A DNA stretch of 31,601 nt, taken from the IMG/VR virus record IMGVR_UViG_3300005921_000011, positions 1 to 31,601 of that record, one strand, 5' to 3'. The position numbers and the translations under genes were made by a program. This stretch comes from a virus. The notes under the pieces are model-generated. The model was not told the DNA's origin, made no database searches, and saw only the letters and a program-made list of their open reading frames with translations. Positions 1-6,127 of the stretch are shown piece after piece. Position 1 is the stretch's first letter, and every line of letters begins with the position of its first letter.

Positions 1-38
1 TGCGCCGAACTGCGGCGCGTCAGTGTTCCGATAGTCAT
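1..38 (-). CDS. 5' end of an unidentified leftward gene (partial)
   Basis: On the minus strand an ATG at 38 opens a frame reading M-T-I-G-T-L-T-R-R-S-S-A to the left edge without a stop. A textbook SD, AGGAG (complement of 45-49), sits 6 bases before the ATG, and a sigma70-like promoter lies further upstream at 74-102. Only 12 codons are visible, so no function can be given. It is transcribed away from the structural genes, so it probably belongs to another phage module (early, regulatory or lysis), but that is inference from orientation alone. Confidence 0.5.
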   Translation of the reverse strand, partial: MTIGTLTRRSSA

Positions 39-73
39 GCTGCACTCCTGAGATGCAGTAATATGCCGGCGTT

Positions 74-102
74 CTTATCTCATGCAGCGCACAGCGCGTC
101 AA
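74..102 (-). promoter_or_regulatory. Sigma70-like promoter for the leftward gene
   Basis: Read on the minus strand, TTGACG (complement of 97-102) is followed after 17 bases by GATAAG (complement of 74-79). The -35 matches five of six consensus positions and the -10 four of six, at ideal spacing. Transcription would start near 67, giving a leader of about 30 bases before the ATG at 38, with the SD inside it. Position and spacing make this the best promoter candidate in the window. Confidence 0.45.
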
Positions 103-419
103 TAGATCCGAACATTAAGTTTTCGTCATGTGGACTATTAGAGGCCCTGAAAGCACTACTGTGAACTTACCAATAGCGGCCGTCAGGGCGCGCGACGACG
201 CCACTATTCATCTCAACCCACGCGCACGCACGCCCAAGCCAGTATTACGGATGACGACACGACCGTAGGGTGAGGCGTGAAGGTAGGGAAGCATGCTTGG
301 GCCGGTTGTGGGTCCTCTGTAATCCTGGATGGCTGCCTCGTTTCCGGGCTTTAGGCCGCGCGCCCCACGCCCTGGTTTGCTCCCAGGAATACGTATTTCC
401 GGTCTTGGGTGAGGGCCGT

Positions 420-448
420 TTTTCCTAAGTTCCTGATTTTATTAATAT
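420..448 (+). promoter_or_regulatory. Weak rightward promoter candidate in an AT-rich patch
   Basis: In a GC-rich region, 437-448 reads TTTTATTAATAT and contains TAATAT (443-448), a fair -10. The matching -35 position (420-425, TTTTCC) is poor, so a phage-specific or activated promoter is as likely as plain sigma70. It lies just before the palindrome at 474-501 and 120 bases before the first rightward gene. Confidence 0.22.
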
Positions 449-473
449 CGCCTCGCGCGCGCGTCACGGGTTC

Positions 474-501
474 TGTCAGAAAACACTAGTAGTTTCTGAC
501 A
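474..501. promoter_or_regulatory. 28-bp imperfect palindrome, operator-like
   Basis: TGTCAGAAA (474-482) is exactly inverted as TTTCTGACA (493-501), and the centre ACTAGT (485-490) is itself a palindrome on the same axis, so 24 of 28 bases are symmetric. A hairpin could form in RNA, but no U-tract follows, so a terminator is unlikely. The symmetry suits a dimeric DNA-binding protein or a recombinase site. It lies 70 bases before the first rightward gene. Confidence 0.5.
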
Positions 502-570
502 AATGCGCCGGCTATGTTACCTACCGTACAGACGTCATCCCGGCGGCCATGCTAGCGTTTCGCCCCACTT

Positions 571-1500
571 ATGCCATTACTCGCTGGAAACACAACGGAA
601 GAATTCGGCCTCTCGGTCTCAGGCACCGGCACGGTCTCGTGGGTCATTTCCTGCATCTCCCAGCTCTCCGCCGGCGGGGACGTGCTGATCGAGTCAAAGC
701 GGGGGCTCACCGCGCAGGGGCAGGTGTACCAGCCGAGCATACTGGCGATTCCCTCGAGCTTCACGCAGGCCACGCACGGAGTGGCGACCCGGGAATTGCA
801 GTTCTTCTCCGCGGTGAATCAGGGCACGAGCTCGAACGTCGTCACGCTGGGGAAGATCGTCACGGTGACGCTCATCGGGACGACGACGTTCACCAGCACG
901 GCGACGAACTTCTTCCAGTTCAGCCCACCGAGTACGCTTCAGCCGCAGGAGTCGCTGATCTATGTGAAGGACTCCGGCTTCCAAGTGTATGATGCGCAAG
1001 GGTTGAAGAAGGTGGAAGGCGACGGCACGAGCTGCATGAGCACGGGGACGACGACGTATCCCTCCCCGGTGGCGGCGCAGTCCTACCAAGCCGCGGGGCA
1101 GACCATTCCGAGCAGCACGAACACCCCCGTCACGTTCGACACGCTGAACTTCGCCTCCCCCTCGAGCATGTACAGCACCGCCACGCCGACCCGGCTGACG
1201 GCCCCGCAGGCGGGCCTTTACCGGGCCGTGGCGAACGTGATCTTCTCCACGGCAGGGTCAAACGCGCTGGCGTCCATGTGGCTGCAGGTGAACGGCGGTA
1301 CGGCCACGCATTACGCCGTGAGCGAAGGGCATATCTCGTCCATCGCTGGAGCGAACACGAACTACCTCTCCGAGTTTCTGTTCAACCTGAACGCCGGGGA
1401 CTACGTGGAAGCGTGGGTGACGCAGAATAACGGCAGCGGGCTGGCCCTAAACGACGATACCGGGCCGGCCACCTGTTTCAGTCTCTCGCTCGTGCGCTAG
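571..1500 (+). CDS. Tail/adhesion protein with C-terminal C1q-like domain
   Basis: 309 residues, beta-rich and Ser/Thr/Gly-rich, with no signal peptide. The C-terminal part (about 180-309) looks like a C1q/TNF-type jelly-roll domain: an entry region NTPVTFDTLNF, a central GLYRAVANVIFS strand, WLQVNGG, then AGDYVEAWVTQNN and a final hydrophobic strand. Such domains end many phage fibres and structural proteins, where they trimerise or bind host surfaces. The N-terminal 150 residues look like a virion-attachment part but match no family I recognise. Start: the ATG at 571 is the only ATG after an in-frame stop at 553, but no clear SD precedes it. First gene of the rightward operon; probably a virion surface or tail protein. 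Confidence 0.6.
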   Translation: MPLLAGNTTEEFGLSVSGTGTVSWVISCISQLSAGGDVLIESKRGLTAQGQVYQPSILAIPSSFTQATHGVATRELQFFSAVNQGTSSNVVTLGKIVTVTLIGTTTFTSTATNFFQFSPPSTLQPQESLIYVKDSGFQVYDAQGLKKVEGDGTSCMSTGTTTYPSPVAAQSYQAAGQTIPSSTNTPVTFDTLNFASPSSMYSTATPTRLTAPQAGLYRAVANVIFSTAGSNALASMWLQVNGGTATHYAVSEGHISSIAGANTNYLSEFLFNLNAGDYVEAWVTQNNGSGLALNDDTGPATCFSLSLVR

Positions 1501-1611
1501 TCCGCAAAATCCACGGGGTGGTCTTGCGTCTTCCTGGCCCGGCTGTCATAACGGCAGCGCGGCGCACGTTCCGACATTGTTCGGACTCCTGGCGTGTTTT
1601 GCCGTAGGCGA

Positions 1612-1648
1612 CCCGGCGGCCCTCAGTGCAATGCTGCCGGCCGCCGGG
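1612..1648. other. Strong GC hairpin upstream of the 189-residue gene
   Basis: CCCGGCGGCC (1612-1621) is exactly inverted as GGCCGCCGGG (1639-1648) around a 17-base loop. It sits in the 180-base gap between two genes and ends about 20 bases before the SD of the next one. No T-run follows, so it is not a classic intrinsic terminator; it may shape mRNA stability or processing. The rest of the gap (1501-1611) holds only a short TCCGA/TCGGA repeat and no gene I can support. Confidence 0.45.
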
Positions 1649-1680
1649 CCGCCGACTCTCGAGCAGGACGGAGGACGTGA

Positions 1681-2250
1681 ATGCTGGTTTACAACTTTCA
1701 GGGCCCGAATAACCTGCCGGGGCGGCTCTTTGTCGCCACAGTGGGAACGGCCGTTGCGTTTAGCGCCGGGCTGGCGATCGCGAACACCGGACTGACGCTG
1801 TACAACCCGGCCACTGCCGGCCCCGTGAACGGGAGCTCGACGCAGGGGACGAAGGTCATCGTGCTGCGGGCCGGGTTCAACCCGACCGGGACGGGGACCA
1901 CGGAAGCGTGGGGCTTCGTCAAGACGATCAGCACGGCAACCCTCGGGGCGCTCTCGGCATTCTCGGGGAACATTTTCCTCGCAGGCGCCGCGGCCGGCAC
2001 CGGCTCGGGTTGCCTGCAGCTCGCCGGCACCAGCTCGTGGCTGAACGGCACGGCGAACACCACGCAGATGTGGGTCACGCAGCCGCAGAGCATCCTCGGA
2101 ACGCTCGGCGGCCAGTCCACCACCATTGTCGATTTCCACGGCGAGCTGACGCTGATGCCCAACGAGGGCTGTGTGCTCGTCCCGGTCGGTGCCGTCACGG
2201 CGCAGGCCACGGTCGTTTGGGCAGAACTGCCTTTCAGCTCGGGAGCCTAG
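1681..2250 (+). CDS. Unknown beta-rich structural protein
   Basis: 189 residues with a clear SD (GGAGG just before the ATG). Rich in Gly, Thr, Ala, Leu and Val with few charged residues, the composition of a beta-sandwich virion protein. No catalytic motif, signal peptide or membrane segment is visible. The sequence runs from MLVYNFQGPN to a C-terminal ELPFSSGA. It lies between a C1q-like tail protein and a Gly-rich tail protein and shares their orientation and base composition, so a tail-accessory or decoration role is likely. Not assigned to a named family. Confidence 0.55.
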   Translation: MLVYNFQGPNNLPGRLFVATVGTAVAFSAGLAIANTGLTLYNPATAGPVNGSSTQGTKVIVLRAGFNPTGTGTTEAWGFVKTISTATLGALSAFSGNIFLAGAAAGTGSGCLQLAGTSSWLNGTANTTQMWVTQPQSILGTLGGQSTTIVDFHGELTLMPNEGCVLVPVGAVTAQATVVWAELPFSSGA

Positions 2251-2251
2251 C

Positions 2252-3274
2252 ATGACAGTGTACGTACATGACGGCGTCACACCCGGCGGCATCTGCGGCG
2301 GCGGCAGTACGCTGACCTTCCCCGGTGCGGTGATCACTCAGGACAAGAACGGCGGCAACACGTACGTGTATGCTAACGCCGTGAATACACAGACTTTTAC
2401 GGCGAACGGGACCTACACCGTGGCCGTGGGCCCGAACGGGCGACTGCCGAACAGCCTCACGATCATCGTGATCGGCGGCGGCGGTGGCGGTGGTGGCGGC
2501 ATGTCCGTCGCCGCCGCGACGACCTCAATGGGCGGCGCGGCCGGCGCCGGCGGCGAGTATCTGACCTTCACGTTGAGCGCGGGTCAGATCGGCAATGGCA
2601 CGCTGGTCAGCGTGACAGTCGGCACGGGCGGCACGGCCGGTGCTGGCGTGACGAACGGCACCGGCACGAACGGCGGCCAAGGCGGAATCTCTGCCTTCGG
2701 AACATGGGGGACAGCCTACGGCGGCGGCGGCGGCCAAGGTGGACCCTCGGGTGCGGGTACCAGCACCAGCGGCGCTGGAGCCGGCCTGTACGCTTCTGGG
2801 GCCACAGCCAGCACGGTTGCCCCGGTGGGCGGCGTAGCTGGCGTCACCGGGGCTCCCGGTAACTCCGCAACGAACGTCAACGGTGGGGGCGGCGGCGCGG
2901 CGAGCATCTCGGCCGCGGTGGGCGGCCTTGGTGGCGCGTCAGTCCTCGGCGGAGCCGGGGGCGGTGGCGGCGGCAGCCTGACGGGCGCCGCGGTGTTCAA
3001 AGCCGGCGGCAACGGCGGCCCGCAGGGCGGCGTGAATGGAGGCCTTGGTGGTGTGACCGACGGCGCGGCAGGCGCGGCCGGCATTCCGACGGGGCTTGAT
3101 GGCGGCACGGGAGGGGGCGGCGGCGCCTCCAGCGCGGCAGCGGCGGGCGGCGCCGGCGGCGCGGGCTCGGTCGGCTCGGGCGGCGGCGGTGGCGGCAGCT
3201 CGATCAACACGCAGGCATCTGGCGCCGGCGGGGTTGGCGGTCTTGGCGCGGTCTACGTTCTGACGAATTTCTAA
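2252..3274 (+). CDS. Glycine-rich phage tail protein
   Basis: 340 residues from the ATG at 2252, chosen because GGGAG lies 7-8 bases before it; an in-frame ATG at 2171 would overlap the upstream gene by 80 bases. Residues 1-45 form a short head (MTVYVHDGVTPGG...). A QTFTANGTYTV segment and a hydrophobic strand LTIIVIGGGGG follow, the usual opening of the glycine-rich domain of phage fibres. From there to the end the chain is Gly/Ala/Ser repeats (GGGGG, GGAGG), ending GLGAVYVLTNF. Such tips form polyglycine-type bundles and often bind receptors. The repetitive GC-rich DNA is prone to slippage, which could vary the tip. Confidence 0.72.
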   Translation: MTVYVHDGVTPGGICGGGSTLTFPGAVITQDKNGGNTYVYANAVNTQTFTANGTYTVAVGPNGRLPNSLTIIVIGGGGGGGGGMSVAAATTSMGGAAGAGGEYLTFTLSAGQIGNGTLVSVTVGTGGTAGAGVTNGTGTNGGQGGISAFGTWGTAYGGGGGQGGPSGAGTSTSGAGAGLYASGATASTVAPVGGVAGVTGAPGNSATNVNGGGGGAASISAAVGGLGGASVLGGAGGGGGGSLTGAAVFKAGGNGGPQGGVNGGLGGVTDGAAGAAGIPTGLDGGTGGGGGASSAAAAGGAGGAGSVGSGGGGGGSSINTQASGAGGVGGLGAVYVLTNF

Positions 3275-3286
3275 TCGGAGGATCAC

Positions 3287-3469
3287 ATGAGCGAAGCATC
3301 AGTTGTAGTCGCAGAGGTATCAAGCCTCTACGCAACCGTCAAGGCGAAGGTCGTCGCGGTGCTCTCGTACGTCGAAGTGCACTACCAGCAGCTCGCGGCT
3401 GCACTCCTCATCGGGCACTACTCGAGCCTGGTTGAGAAGGTCGTAGCGCTCGTTCACAAGGTGCTCTAA
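3287..3469 (+). CDS. Unknown 60-residue protein
   Basis: Starts at ATG 3287 with SD GGAGG 7 bases upstream and ends in a TAATG overlap with the next gene. The sequence is almost all helix: alternating hydrophobic (Val, Leu, Ala) and Lys/Glu/His residues, with one long apolar stretch in the middle (QLAAALLIGHYSSLVE). It could be an amphipathic helix or a single membrane segment. A holin-like role is possible but unsupported: there is no lysis enzyme nearby and the hydrophobic stretch is interrupted by charges. Confidence 0.55.
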   Translation: MSEASVVVAEVSSLYATVKAKVVAVLSYVEVHYQQLAAALLIGHYSSLVEKVVALVHKVL

Positions 3470-3690
3470 TGACCTACCCGGTCTACGGAACCAGCATCGG
3501 GTCGATCCCGGTGTATGGGACCGGCATTCCGGGGAATCGTCCGGCGACGCGCACGATCGACATGCGCTCGCTGGACTACGGTGCATCGGGTCCGGAGCAG
3601 CCGTACCCGGTGTATCAGTTCTCTGGCTATCGTACGAAGTGGGAATACCCGGAACACGATCCGTTCACGCACGTACCGCCGTACTTCTAA
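3469..3690 (+). CDS. Unknown Tyr/Pro/Gly-rich 73-residue protein
   Basis: Start ATG 3469 shares its A with the previous stop (TAATG), so the two genes are probably translationally coupled. The protein is rich in Tyr, Pro and Gly, with short repeats such as PVYGTSIGSIP and PVYGTGIPG near the N-terminus and several aromatics near the C-terminus (TKWEYPEHDPFTHVPPYF). No domain is recognised. Its place between tail genes suggests a minor virion component, but this is context only. Confidence 0.5.
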   Translation: MTYPVYGTSIGSIPVYGTGIPGNRPATRTIDMRSLDYGASGPEQPYPVYQFSGYRTKWEYPEHDPFTHVPPYF

Positions 3691-3708
3691 GCAGCTCGGG
3701 AGGCTGTC

Positions 3709-4494
3709 TTGGGGAACATCCTCGGCACATCGTTCGCTAACAGTGGGTTCTCCTACGACGCGAACATCAGTCCGAACAACCAGTCCTTCAGCGGGGCTGT
3801 TCTAGCCACTATTCTTCGGCAGACTGCAATCAACATCGGCGGCATCATCGCCGGCACGGGCAGCTTCGCCAATATCACCATCGGCACGGCGACGATCTCA
3901 TCTGAGTTCGTCGGCACTGCCACGATCACGTCTTTGTCGGTCCCCGGCACGGCGACGATCAATCAGTTGCAGGGCGGCACAGCAACATTCGCTGACGTGG
4001 ATGTCACCGCGCTGTTGACTGTCTCGGGTACGGCGACGATCACCCAGCTGACGGTGGCCGGCACGGCGACGTTCCAAGGCGTTGTGGCCTTCGGTCCCAC
4101 CGCGAACGGCTTGGTGTCGATGCAGCCCGACACCGGGACGTTCACGGGCACGTTCGGCGGTTTGACGACTACAGTCACGGGCGTGGCGTATTGGTCTCGC
4201 AACGGCAACCAAGTATCACTGCTTATTCCCTATGGGACCGGCAGCAAAGCCGCAGCCGGCATTTTCAGCTTCGCGCCGATCCCTGCCGAGATTCAACCCG
4301 TCAAAGCGCAATATCGAAACCTTGTGAACGTCATAAGCGGAGGCACCTTTGTCGTTGGAGGAGGCCAAGTTGGGTTGACAAATAACGCCACTGCTACCTT
4401 GTTCCAAGGTGCCGGCGGCAACGGCTTCGCGGGTGCGTCTGCCATAGGATATGCGGCCACTTTCGAATGCGTCACGTACGCAATAGGACCGTGA
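3709..4494 (+). CDS. Tail fibre/spike-like protein with GTATI repeats
   Basis: 261 residues with a TTG start at 3709, supported by GGGAGG 6 bases upstream; no ATG gives a better start. Residues 1-50 form an attachment part with a hydrophobic ILRQTAINIGGIIAG segment. Residues 59-125 contain six copies of a GTATI/GTATF unit, mostly every 10-11 residues with one longer spacing, typical of a trimeric beta-solenoid stalk. The C-terminal 130 residues (TGTFTGTFGGLTTTVTGVAYW...) resemble the beta-sandwich tip domain that ends many phage fibres. It overlaps terS by one base (TGATG). Probably a receptor-binding or accessory tail protein. Confidence 0.62.
   Translation: MGNILGTSFANSGFSYDANISPNNQSFSGAVLATILRQTAINIGGIIAGTGSFANITIGTATISSEFVGTATITSLSVPGTATINQLQGGTATFADVDVTALLTVSGTATITQLTVAGTATFQGVVAFGPTANGLVSMQPDTGTFTGTFGGLTTTVTGVAYWSRNGNQVSLLIPYGTGSKAAAGIFSFAPIPAEIQPVKAQYRNLVNVISGGTFVVGGGQVGLTNNATATLFQGAGGNGFAGASAIGYAATFECVTYAIGP
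3883..4083 (+). repeat. In-frame GTATI repeat array
   Basis: Near-identical DNA units such as GGCACGGCGACGATC encode six GTAT(I/F) blocks spaced about 10, 11, 10, 17 and 11 residues apart inside the fibre gene. The spacing fits turns of a beta-solenoid. Codon-level similarity between units suggests fairly recent tandem duplication. Confidence 0.6.
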
Positions 4495-5225
4495 TGAGCG
4501 AACTCCCCCTCCTTCCGCGCACGCCCGATCCCGTCCACAAGCCAGGGATGCCCAAGACCCTCACCCGGTGGGACTTCTTCCTCGGGGACCTCGCGGCGGG
4601 CACCCCGGTCGACGAGGCGCGCCAGAAGCACCTCCTTACCCGCGCGGACATCGAGACCATCATTCGCGCCGATCCGCTCCAGATGCAGCGGTGGGACGAC
4701 GCCCGGGCGGCGGCCGAGCGCAGTTCCTGGTCAATCTTCCAGATCGAGGAGATCTTCGCCCGCGTGGCGCAGGGCGTAACGGTCAAAAAGGCCGTGATAG
4801 ATGTCATCGGGAATGCGGGCGGCGATTTCTATGCACTCATCGCTCGCGACCCTGACCTGATGCGCCGCTACAAGCAGGCGCAAGAGATCGCGATGCTGCG
4901 GCTGCATGAGGAGATCATCGAGCTCGCCGATGATGACTCGCAAGATACGCTTGACACGGGCGGCAAGAGTGGTACGGTACCTAATAACGCCGCGGTCGCC
5001 AGGAGTAAGCTTCAGGTCGACGCGCGCTTCCGTAAGGCGGGGCAGCTGAACGGAAAGCTCTTTGGCGAGGCGAAGCAGCAGGTGAATGTGCAGGTCAATT
5101 TGAATCATGCCGAAAGGTTGGAAGAGTGCCGAGAGCGGGCCCGGACCCGCGCTCCTTCGGCAAAGCGCCAAGCAATCGACGTGCCCTTTTCCGAAAAAAC
5201 GGATACACAGGAGACACCGACGTGA
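4494..5225 (+). CDS. terS: Terminase small subunit (TerS), Sf6-like
   Basis: 243 residues from ATG 4494, which overlaps the preceding TGA and has AGGA upstream. The small terminase recognises viral DNA and feeds it to TerL. Two similar units are visible: residues about 32-74 (LAAGTPVDEA ... RADPLQMQRWDDA) and 90-132 (VAQGVTVKKA ... ARDPDLMRRYKQA). Both share a G-x-x-V...A pattern and a DP-x-x-M-x-R...A end, like helix-turn-helix modules. The following segment with VDARFRKAGQLNGKLFG matches the oligomerisation part of Sf6-type TerS. The C-terminus is basic and disordered. The order terS - JAMM-like - small gene - terL supports the call. The stop overlaps the next gene's GTG. Confidence 0.78.
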   Translation: MSELPLLPRTPDPVHKPGMPKTLTRWDFFLGDLAAGTPVDEARQKHLLTRADIETIIRADPLQMQRWDDARAAAERSSWSIFQIEEIFARVAQGVTVKKAVIDVIGNAGGDFYALIARDPDLMRRYKQAQEIAMLRLHEEIIELADDDSQDTLDTGGKSGTVPNNAAVARSKLQVDARFRKAGQLNGKLFGEAKQQVNVQVNLNHAERLEECRERARTRAPSAKRQAIDVPFSEKTDTQETPT

Positions 5226-5842
5226 AGAAGTTCCTTGCTTGGTTCCTGACTTCGATCATTGGCGGCGTGGCGGCGGGCTCAATCGCGGTAGTCGCGACGG
5301 TGCCGAGCGCACACCCGCCGAAGCAGATTTCGATCTCGATTGGGGGCGCCCCGGAGACGGACAATTTTGCCGCGCTCCCGCGCTACGATTCGCTGCACGA
5401 GGCCGCAGTTGCCGCCGCAGTACAGCTCTACGCCTGCTCGCACTACTACGAGTGCAGCACCGTGATCGCGAAGGACAAGGCAGGCAAGTTCCTCATCCGT
5501 CCGTTCCTGCTCTCGAACTTCGCTGGCGACAACACTGAGATGTCCCACGGCGTGCCCGCCGGTTTCGAGCTGGCCGCGGACGAGCATTCGCATCCGTGCC
5601 TGCCGGACAGCCACGAAGTGAGCTTCTTCTCGCCGCAGGATGTCATGGAGAACACCTCCACGAAGACGATCGGGTACATGCTGGACCAGTGCACAGGCGA
5701 AGTGCACGAGTTCATCCCCGGCGTCACCTCGCCGAACGAGACGGAGATGCCCGGCAACCCCGGCGTGTTCTCCACGCACGGCAAAATCGTCGGGAAGATC
5801 CCGGTGGACGGTAAGAGCGTCGAGCCCCACACCGGGGCATAA
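5222..5842 (+). CDS. Exported JAMM-like (DUF4329-type) putative metallopeptidase
   Basis: 206 residues from GTG 5222: AGGAG lies 8 bases upstream and the GTG overlaps the terS stop (GTGA). Residues 1-30 form a signal peptide or membrane anchor (two Lys, then an apolar Ala/Gly/Val stretch ending near PSAHPP). The soluble part shows a JAMM-type set in order: E77 in YYECSTVIAKD, H122 and H124 in EHSHP, and S137/D140 in FFSPQD. The pattern and the later GYMLDQCTGEV strand resemble DUF4329 domains. Cysteines at 72, 78, 126 and 157 fit disulfides outside the cytoplasm. JAMM enzymes use zinc to cleave isopeptide or peptide bonds; the substrate is unknown. A wall- or host-directed role is possible. 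The family call is by eye, and the spacing between the second His and the Ser is longer than classic JAMM. Confidence 0.6.
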   Translation: MKKFLAWFLTSIIGGVAAGSIAVVATVPSAHPPKQISISIGGAPETDNFAALPRYDSLHEAAVAAAVQLYACSHYYECSTVIAKDKAGKFLIRPFLLSNFAGDNTEMSHGVPAGFELAADEHSHPCLPDSHEVSFFSPQDVMENTSTKTIGYMLDQCTGEVHEFIPGVTSPNETEMPGNPGVFSTHGKIVGKIPVDGKSVEPHTGA

Positions 5843-5851
5843 GGAGCAATC

Positions 5852-6127
5852 ATGCATTATGCGAACGGCAGGCCGGCCAAAAACGGCGACAAGGTATTCC
5901 AGATCACATATCACTCGGCGGTTATCGGCGTGCTGTATGACGCTGTACCGGGCAGCGATTACTGTAATGGACAGCTCGCTCCTCTCGGCGGCGGCGCGCA
6001 CATCGGCGCGTGCTTGGCAGATTGTGTGCATCTCGACGACGTATTCGCCGTGCTCGCGTTGGACTTAAGCGCGACTGCGACGCAGGATGTGCGCCAGACA
6101 TTGAGCAAGATGCCGCAGGCCAAGTAA
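5852..6127 (+). CDS. Conserved-looking small phage protein, unknown function
   Basis: 91 residues; AGGAG lies 6-7 bases before ATG 5852. It opens MHYANGRPAKNGDKVF, a pattern seen in small phage proteins that fold as a small beta-barrel, then IGVLYDAVPGSDYCNGQLAP and three Cys (YCNG, GACLADC). No signal peptide or membrane segment. The C-terminal part (about 65-91) looks helical. It ends in a TAATG overlap with the favoured terL start. No function can be assigned. Confidence 0.55.
   Translation: MHYANGRPAKNGDKVFQITYHSAVIGVLYDAVPGSDYCNGQLAPLGGGAHIGACLADCVHLDDVFAVLALDLSATATQDVRQTLSKMPQAK

Larger units (their letters stand above)
39..570. promoter_or_regulatory. Divergent intergenic control region
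   Basis: This 532-base stretch separates the leftward gene starting at 38 from the rightward structural genes. I see no credible gene in it: the open frames lack SD sequences or are shadows of the gene at 571. It holds a leftward promoter candidate (74-102), the 8-base inverted repeat GCCCAAGC/GCTTGGGC (232-239 and 295-302), perfect 10-base palindromes AAGCATGCTT (289-298) and AATACGTATT (388-397), an AT-rich patch (437-448) and a long palindrome (474-501). It is the only long non-coding stretch in the window and the natural place for control of both transcription directions. Confidence 0.6.

Noticed and set aside
370-387. CCTGG...CCAGG short hairpin as a terminator
   Set aside because: Only a 5-bp stem and no T-run.
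1-570. tRNA or other RNA gene in the intergenic region
   Set aside because: No cloverleaf arms or a GGTTCGAATCC-like T-loop found by eye.
503-688. 61-codon frame just after the palindrome
   Set aside because: No SD and it overlaps the C1q-like gene; a shadow frame.
1577-1795. 72-codon plus-strand frame in the gap before 1681
   Set aside because: No SD, overlaps the well-started gene at 1681 in another frame, and its second half looks like frame-shifted coding sequence.
2460-3200. GGC/GGT tracts as a tandem DNA repeat element or CRISPR-like array
   Set aside because: No constant repeat/spacer structure; the pattern is fully explained by Gly codons in a fibre gene.
2716-3210. Minus-strand Pro-rich frame of 164 codons
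   Set aside because: Mirror image of the GGC/GGT repeats in the Gly-rich tail gene; not a separate gene.
3287-3469. Holin
   Set aside because: Size fits, but the apolar stretch is interrupted by charges and no endolysin is nearby; kept as unknown.
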